From CAYMJK01 sp043101635 (GTDB taxonomy: Bacteria; Planctomycetota; Phycisphaerae; Phycisphaerales; UBA1924), in the NCBI GenBank assembly GCA_043101635.1, contig JBICIE010000187.1:1-25570 (forward strand): a DNA stretch of 25,570 nucleotides, read 5' to 3'. Made by a program: the position numbers and the translations under genes. This document shows positions 20,634 through 25,570 of this stretch, piece by piece (the first letter of the stretch is position 1; each line of letters opens with the position of its first letter). The notes below the pieces were generated by a model that was given only the letters and a program-made list of their open reading frames with translations, was not told the DNA's origin and did no database searches.

Positions 20634-22133
20634 ATGACCGCTCTCCCAGCCTCCAGCCAGAGTTCCCGGACCTCCGCCGCCGTCACGCCCGTGCCCGTCA
20701 CGGTCGCCCGCGGCGATGGCATCGGCCCGGACATCATGGACGCCGTCCTCTTCCTGCTGGATCAGGCCGGCGCGGCCCTCGACCTCGAGCACATCGAGGT
20801 CGGCCGGGAGGTCTACGAGCGGGGCAACACCGCCGGCATCGAGCCGGGCGCCTGGGCCAGCCTCCGGCGCACCGGCGTTCTGCTCAAGGCGCCGATCACC
20901 ACGCCCCGGGGCAAGGGGTACAAGTCGCTGAACGTCACCATCCGCAAGACGCTCGGACTCTTCGCCAACGTTCGCCCCTGCCCGACCTACCACCCCTTCA
21001 TTCCGACCGCCCACCCGGGGATGGATGTCGTCATCATCCGCGAGAACGAGGAGGACACCTACGGCGGCATTGAGCACCGTCAGACGCCCGAGGTCACTCA
21101 ATGCCTCAAGCTCATCACCCGTCCGGGCTGCGAGAAGGTCGTGCGCTACGCCTTCGACTACGCCCGTCAGCACGGCCGGCGCAAGGTCACCTGCTTCGTC
21201 AAGGACAACATCATGAAGATGACCGACGGCCTCTTCCATGATGTCTTCGACCGCATCGCGGCCGAATACCCCGAGATCGAGTCGGACGCCCGCATCGTCG
21301 ACATCGGCTCGGCCCGCCTCGCCAAGGACCCGACACAGTTCGATGTGGTCGTGCTGCCCAACCTTTATGGCGACATCGTCTCCGACATTGCCGCGGAGAT
21401 CGCCGGCTCCGTCGGCATCGCCGGCTCGGCCAACATCGGCGATCACTGCGCCATGTTCGAGGCCATTCACGGCTCGGCGCCCGACATCGCCGGCAAGGGC
21501 GTCGCCAATCCCTCCGGCCTGCTGCACGCCGCCATCCTGATGCTCGATCACATCGGGCAGGCCGATGTCGCCGAGCGACTGCACAACGCATGGCTGCGCA
21601 CCATCGAAGATGGCGTGCTCACCGCCGACATGTGCCCGCCGCAGGCCGGCGGCCGCTACGTCGGGACCGACGCTTTCGCCCACGCCGTCGCCAACCGCCT
21701 CGGTCAGGCGCCGCAGGAGCTTCCCGCGGCCATCCATCGCCAGATCGACCGTCCGGCCCGCACGCCCGGCGCCGCCCGCCTGCCGCGCCCCGTCAAGGAA
21801 CTGGTCGGCCTCGACGTCTTCCTCGACTGGGATGAATTGGGACGCGACCCCGCCGCGCTCGGCGCCATCCTCGAGCCGATCGCCAGGCCCGACATGGCCC
21901 TGCGGATGATCAGCAACCGCGGCACGAAGGTCTATCCGAACGGCCATCCCGAAACCTTCTGCACCGATCACTGGCGCTGCCGCTTCGTCAGCGCGAACGG
22001 CGGCCCCATCAGTCACGGGCAGGTCATCGGCCTCCTCGGGCGCATCAGCGCTCACGGGCTCGACTTCATCAAGACCGAGCACCTCTACACCTTCGATGGC
22101 CAGCCCGGCTACTCGCTCAGCCAGGGAGAGTGA
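20634..22133 (+). CDS. icd: Isocitrate dehydrogenase, long subtype with C-terminal extension
   Basis: This 499-residue enzyme of the isocitrate/isopropylmalate dehydrogenase family would convert isocitrate to 2-oxoglutarate. Motifs: ARGDGIGPDIM near residue 25, KSLNVTIRKTLGLFANVRPCPTY, IIRENEEDTYGGIEHRQTP near residue 135, the catalytic K/D region FVKDNIMKMTDG, NLYGDIVSDIAAEIAGSVG and FEAIHGSAPDIAGK. About 145 residues beyond the catalytic core (VGLDVFLDWDE... to the end) match the long Thermus/Rickettsia-like subtype rather than the roughly 415-residue E. coli form. The start has AAGGAG ten bases upstream; the open frame extends 21 codons earlier without support. It is followed two bases later by purE. 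Confidence 0.9.
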   Translation: MTALPASSQSSRTSAAVTPVPVTVARGDGIGPDIMDAVLFLLDQAGAALDLEHIEVGREVYERGNTAGIEPGAWASLRRTGVLLKAPITTPRGKGYKSLNVTIRKTLGLFANVRPCPTYHPFIPTAHPGMDVVIIRENEEDTYGGIEHRQTPEVTQCLKLITRPGCEKVVRYAFDYARQHGRRKVTCFVKDNIMKMTDGLFHDVFDRIAAEYPEIESDARIVDIGSARLAKDPTQFDVVVLPNLYGDIVSDIAAEIAGSVGIAGSANIGDHCAMFEAIHGSAPDIAGKGVANPSGLLHAAILMLDHIGQADVAERLHNAWLRTIEDGVLTADMCPPQAGGRYVGTDAFAHAVANRLGQAPQELPAAIHRQIDRPARTPGAARLPRPVKELVGLDVFLDWDELGRDPAALGAILEPIARPDMALRMISNRGTKVYPNGHPETFCTDHWRCRFVSANGGPISHGQVIGLLGRISAHGLDFIKTEHLYTFDGQPGYSLSQGE

Positions 22134-22135
22134 GC

Positions 22136-22639
22136 ATGCCCGCTGATCAGACACAGCCCCTCGTCGGCGTCATCATGGGCAGCCAGTCCGACTGGCCGAC
22201 GATGCAGCACGCCGCGCGCATGCTCGAGGAGTTCCAGATCCCGCACGAGTCGCGCGTCGTTTCCGCTCATCGCACGCCCGAAGTCATGCGCGACTACGCC
22301 CGCAGCGCTGCCGACCGCGGCCTGCGCATCATCATTGCGGGCGCCGGTGGGGCGGCCCACCTGCCCGGCATGGTGGCAAGCTGGACCACGCTGCCCGTCA
22401 TCGGCGTGCCGGTCAAGAGCAGCGCCCTGCACGGGCTGGACTCGCTGCTCTCCATCGTCCAGATGCCGGGCGGCGTGCCGGTGGCGACGGTGGCCATCGG
22501 CGAGGCCGGGGCGCGCAACGCCGGCTTGCTCGCTGTGCGCATGCTCGCCAGCGATGACCCTCCGCTCCGCGACCGCCTTCAGGCGTTCGCCGAGCAGCAG
22601 GCCCAGAAGGCCCTTCAGGCGGAACTGGCGCCATCATGA
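22136..22639 (+). CDS. purE: N5-carboxyaminoimidazole ribonucleotide mutase, PurE class I
   Basis: This 167-residue enzyme of purine synthesis moves the carboxyl group of N5-CAIR to give CAIR. It shows the class I signatures MGSQSDWPTM, SAHRTPE (H45, the catalytic His position in E. coli PurE) and GAGGAAHLPGMVAS. The class I assignment agrees with the purK gene directly downstream, since PurK makes the N5-CAIR substrate. The ATG at 22136 has GGAGAG upstream; a GTG at 22130 overlapping the stop of icd is possible. The gene overlaps purK by ATGA. Co-transcription with isocitrate dehydrogenase is unusual. Confidence 0.95.
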   Translation: MPADQTQPLVGVIMGSQSDWPTMQHAARMLEEFQIPHESRVVSAHRTPEVMRDYARSAADRGLRIIIAGAGGAAHLPGMVASWTTLPVIGVPVKSSALHGLDSLLSIVQMPGGVPVATVAIGEAGARNAGLLAVRMLASDDPPLRDRLQAFAEQQAQKALQAELAPS

Positions 22640-23859
22640 AGCCGGCGCACCCCATCCTGCCCGGCGCCACCCTCGGCGTCTTCGGCGGCGGCCAGCTCGG
22701 GCGCATGTTCGTCATGGCCGCGGCCCGCATGGGCTACCGCACGCTCGTGTTCTCGCCTGAGAAGGACAGCCCGGCCGGCCAGGTCGCCTGCGAGCAGATC
22801 ACGGCCGAGTACGAGGATGAGTCAGCAATCCGTGACTTCGCTGCCCGCTGCGCCGCGATCACCATCGAGTTCGAGAACATCCCGGCCCGGACCCTCGAAC
22901 TTGCCTCCTCGATCACCATCACGCGTCCCGGTCCGGATGTACTCGCCATCGCGCAGGACCGCCTGCGCGAGCGGGCTTTCCTGGATCGCTTCGGCTTCCC
23001 CTGCGCTCCGCACGCCATCGCGCGCTCGGCCGCGGAGGCCGAGCAGGCGGTTGCCGGGCTCGGCGCCCCGGTCGTGCTCAAGAGCGCCCGGTTCGGCTAC
23101 GACGGTCGCGGCCAGGCCCGCGTGGATCGCGCGGCGGATGTCGGCGCCGCATGGAATTCCCTCAGCGCCGATGAGGTCCTCTGCGAAGGCTGGGTCAATT
23201 ACCAGTGCGAATTGTCCGTGCTGGTGTCCCGCTCCGCCACCGGACAGATCGAGCTGTTCGGCCCGATCGAGAACCGCCACGCCAATCACATTCTCGACCT
23301 GTCGGTCGTACCCGCGGCTGTGCCCGCAGCGACGGCCCGCGACGCCACGGAGCTTGCCCGCGCCATCGCCACAGCGCTCGATTTGGTTGGCGTCATCTGC
23401 GTCGAGATGTTCCTGACGACGTCCGGCGATCTGCTCGTCAACGAGCTCGCCCCGCGCCCGCACAACTCCGGCCACCTCACCATCGAAGCCGCGGCCCACA
23501 GCCAGTTCGAGCAGCAGGTCCGCGCCCTGTGCGCCCTGCCGCTGGCGCCGATGACGCTCAAGAGCCCCGCGGCCATGGCCAACCTCCTCGGTGATCTCTG
23601 GCGCACGGGCGAGCCCCGCTGGGACCGCGTCTTCGCCGAGCCGTCCGTCTCGCTGCACCTCTATGGCAAGGATGGCGCAGCGCCCGGACGCAAGATGGGC
23701 CATATCACTGCGCTGGGGTCGTCGCCGCAGCTCGCCCGCCGGCGCGCTCTGGCGGCCCGCGACGGGCTCCTCGCCGAGCCCGCCGCGTCGGTCGCCGCCG
23801 GGACGCCGCGGGACGGTCGCAGTGTCACGACAGCGTCTTGCGGAATCGGGCGACACTGA
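22636..23859 (+). CDS. purK: N5-carboxyaminoimidazole ribonucleotide synthase, PurK
   Basis: This 407-residue ATP-grasp enzyme makes N5-CAIR from AIR, ATP and bicarbonate. Signatures are LGVFGGGQLGRMF at the N-terminus, TIEFENIP, VLKSARFGYDGRGQ, FGPIENRHANHILDLSVVPA, and the C-terminal ATP-grasp residues VNELAPRPHNSGHLTIEAA. It starts inside purE (ATGA). It is somewhat longer than usual because the last roughly 20 residues (from about GTPRDGRS) are low-complexity and run 35 bases into the convergent ABC gene, suggesting a lost or displaced ancestral stop. Confidence 0.95.
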   Translation: MKPAHPILPGATLGVFGGGQLGRMFVMAAARMGYRTLVFSPEKDSPAGQVACEQITAEYEDESAIRDFAARCAAITIEFENIPARTLELASSITITRPGPDVLAIAQDRLRERAFLDRFGFPCAPHAIARSAAEAEQAVAGLGAPVVLKSARFGYDGRGQARVDRAADVGAAWNSLSADEVLCEGWVNYQCELSVLVSRSATGQIELFGPIENRHANHILDLSVVPAAVPAATARDATELARAIATALDLVGVICVEMFLTTSGDLLVNELAPRPHNSGHLTIEAAAHSQFEQQVRALCALPLAPMTLKSPAAMANLLGDLWRTGEPRWDRVFAEPSVSLHLYGKDGAAPGRKMGHITALGSSPQLARRRALAARDGLLAEPAASVAAGTPRDGRSVTTASCGIGRH

Positions 23860-25570
23860 CGGCGAGCACCGTGACGGTGGTCAGCGTCATGCCGACGATC
23901 CACGGGATCAGATCCGTGAAGGTCGAGGCACGCTGGATGATGCCGCGCAGGATCTCGAGGAAGTACGTTGCCGGGATCGCGTAGGTCAGCACATAAATCG
24001 GCAGCGGCATCTCCGCTCTCGGGAACATGAAGCCCGAAAGGAGCACCGAAGGCAGCATGATGACGAATGCGAACTGCATGGCCGTCGCCTGCGTGCGAGC
24101 CAGCGTTGACACGAGCAGCCCCAGTCCCAGTGAGCATACGAGAAACAACGCGACCAGCGCCAGAAGCAGCAGCAGATCTCCGTGAATGGGCACCTGAAAC
24201 AGGTAGACCATGACGCACAGAACGATGAGCGACTCCACGAATCCGATGATCGCGTAGGGAGCGAGCTTGCCGAGCATGAATCCGGCACGCCCTACTGGTG
24301 TCACGAAGAGCTGCTCGAGCGTGCCCGACTCCCGCTCGCGCACCACCGCGAACGACGTCAGGAACAGCGTGACGAGTTGCAGGATGATCCCGACGAGCCC
24401 GGGAACGAAGAAGTTGGCGCTTCGCAGGTCGGGGTTGTAGAGCACCCGCGAGCGTATCTCCACCGGCATGGCCAGTTGGCCGGCGGGCCCGCGCGCCGGA
24501 GCGAGCTGTTTCGATTCGACGAACGGCCGGGCGACGTCGAGCGACGCCTGGATGCCGAGGAGCGACGCCGTGTTGCGGGCCGTATTGGCGATCTGCGAAT
24601 CGCTGCCATCGATGAGTACCTGGACGGTCGCCTGTTGATGGCCGAGGAGTCGCTCGGTGTAGTCGCCGGGAATGAGCACGCCGACCTTGGCTCGCCCCGC
24701 GCTGAGCGCATCGTGAAGCGACTGCTCATCGTTCACGCGCTCGACGATTCTGAAGGTCCGCGTGTTGACGAATGACTCGACGAGCCGCTGCGCCTGATCA
24801 CGGCGGTCCAGGTCGAGCACAACCGTGGGTATGTGCTCGATCTGCAGGTTGATCGCATATCCGAATACCAGCAACTGGAACACGGGCACGATCAGCATGA
24901 ACAGCAGCGTTGCCGGCTGTCGCCGCACGTGTGTGAACTCCTTGGTCAGGACAGCGACCAGGCCTGTCAGAGGGCGCCCCCGGCGAGCGGGCGCGTCGGC
25001 GACGGAAGGTGACCGGCGAGCCTCCGGACTGGCCCCGGCAGCGTCGAGGGCCGAAGCGCCGGGCGCAGTGGCCTGCGTCGACGAGGCCGAGGCTGCAGCA
25101 CCGGCGTCCTTCTGTGCCGCGGCAGTCAGCGTGACGAAGACGTCCTCGAGCGATGGCGGGATCTCGCGCATCGGGGCTTCCTCGGCGCCGACGCGCAGCG
25201 CATCGCGGATCCGCGTCTCGCTGACGCCCTGAGCGACCAGGAGGTGGATGTCCTGACCAAACAGCGTCGCATCGGCGACCTCGTCCATGCGGCGCAGCGC
25301 GGCAAGATGCCGGGCCGGATCCTGCGACCGGAGTTCCAGCCGCCGGGTTCCCTCGGGCGTGACTTGCGGCAGGCGCTTCAGCGATCCAGGATCGCCCAGC
25401 ACCAGCAGCTTCGAGAGGTAGATGTACGCGACGCGCGAGCAGCGCTCCGCTTCGTCCATGTAGTGCGTGGTCACAAACAGGGTTACCCCGCGGCCGGAAA
25501 GATCGAAGAGCAGATCCCAGAGCCGGCGGCGGGCGACAGGATCGATGCCCGCCGTCGGCTCGTCGAGGAA
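23825..25570 (-). CDS. ABC-2 type exporter, ATPase-permease fusion (5' end beyond window)
   Basis: The visible 581 codons begin inside an ABC ATPase domain: Walker B FLDEPTAGIDP at the window edge, then the H-loop TTHYMDEAERC. An accessory region (to about 25140) and an Ala/Ser-rich linker (about 25130-24990) follow. The permease has one membrane segment (LLFMLIVPVFQLLVFGYAI), a large extracytoplasmic domain of about 170 residues (VVLDLDRRDQAQRLVESF...), and five more membrane helices ending in KTLS, as in ABC2_membrane_3/YhhJ-type exporters. Fused ATPase-permease forms are less common than separate genes. Substrate unknown; relatives export drugs, lipids or polysaccharides. The end overlaps purK by 35 bases. 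Confidence 0.9.
   Translation of the reverse strand, partial: FLDEPTAGIDPVARRRLWDLLFDLSGRGVTLFVTTHYMDEAERCSRVAYIYLSKLLVLGDPGSLKRLPQVTPEGTRRLELRSQDPARHLAALRRMDEVADATLFGQDIHLLVAQGVSETRIRDALRVGAEEAPMREIPPSLEDVFVTLTAAAQKDAGAAASASSTQATAPGASALDAAGASPEARRSPSVADAPARRGRPLTGLVAVLTKEFTHVRRQPATLLFMLIVPVFQLLVFGYAINLQIEHIPTVVLDLDRRDQAQRLVESFVNTRTFRIVERVNDEQSLHDALSAGRAKVGVLIPGDYTERLLGHQQATVQVLIDGSDSQIANTARNTASLLGIQASLDVARPFVESKQLAPARGPAGQLAMPVEIRSRVLYNPDLRSANFFVPGLVGIILQLVTLFLTSFAVVRERESGTLEQLFVTPVGRAGFMLGKLAPYAIIGFVESLIVLCVMVYLFQVPIHGDLLLLLALVALFLVCSLGLGLLVSTLARTQATAMQFAFVIMLPSVLLSGFMFPRAEMPLPIYVLTYAIPATYFLEILRGIIQRASTFTDLIPWIVGMTLTTVTVLAVSVARFRKTLS

Noticed and set aside
1..25570. tRNA, rRNA or known riboswitch
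   Set aside because: No CCA-ended cloverleaf, rRNA core or recognisable riboswitch motif was seen by eye. A covariance-model scan was not possible.

Overview
The window is about 25.6 kb of GC-rich bacterial DNA, most likely from a planctomycete of the Phycisphaerae type. The grounds are two small membrane proteins ending in a CPKCNYDL/CPECG zinc ribbon, together with a DUF1080 protein, a Gfo/Idh/MocA oxidoreductase beside a GH29 fucosidase, a DUF885 lipoprotein and a sigma-54 activator. No sequence search was run, so this placement is an inference. I recognise 23 protein genes, no RNA genes, no insertion sequence and no CRISPR array.

Region 1 (1-3230) is an accessory patch of four small membrane-protein genes embedded in repeats. 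A composite intergenic repeat (878-995 and 1531-1648, continuing into an 80-bp module at 257-336 and 1612-1691) supplies the same stop codon and last five residues to two unrelated genes, and a promoter/leader-like module to two others. Three different arrays with a 7-bp period (KATGAAG, CCCCACG, GGCACTA) lie between genes. Two of them have inverted arms that could fold into very long hairpins.

Region 2 (3231-11944) is a plus-strand run of catabolic genes: Gfo/Idh/MocA oxidoreductase, secreted GH29 alpha-L-fucosidase, DUF885 lipoprotein (putative metallopeptidase), secreted DUF1080 protein and a large S9-type prolyl oligopeptidase. ATGA overlaps couple the first two and the third with the fourth. 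The theme is breakdown of glycans and peptides at or outside the cell membrane.

Region 3 (12023-17827) looks like a nitrosative-stress/iron-sulfur-repair and nitrogen-control island. A Ric (YtfE/ScdA) di-iron repair protein is divergent from an Rrf2/NsrR-like regulator, which is followed by a single-domain hemerythrin and a secreted DUF6448 protein. A sigma-54 enhancer-binding activator comes next. Just downstream of it is a well-spaced sigma-54 -24/-12 promoter (GG-N10-GC, 16075-16090) preceding a four-cysteine mini-protein and glutamate dehydrogenase. This arrangement is the most interesting in the window.

Region 4 (17918-25570) has a type I phosphodiesterase/alkaline-phosphatase-superfamily enzyme translationally coupled to an EEP-family hydrolase. 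A small winged-helix regulator follows, divergent from an isocitrate dehydrogenase-purE-purK operon. The last gene, on the minus strand and cut by the window end, is a fused ABC ATPase-permease. Two convergent gene pairs overlap at their 3' ends.
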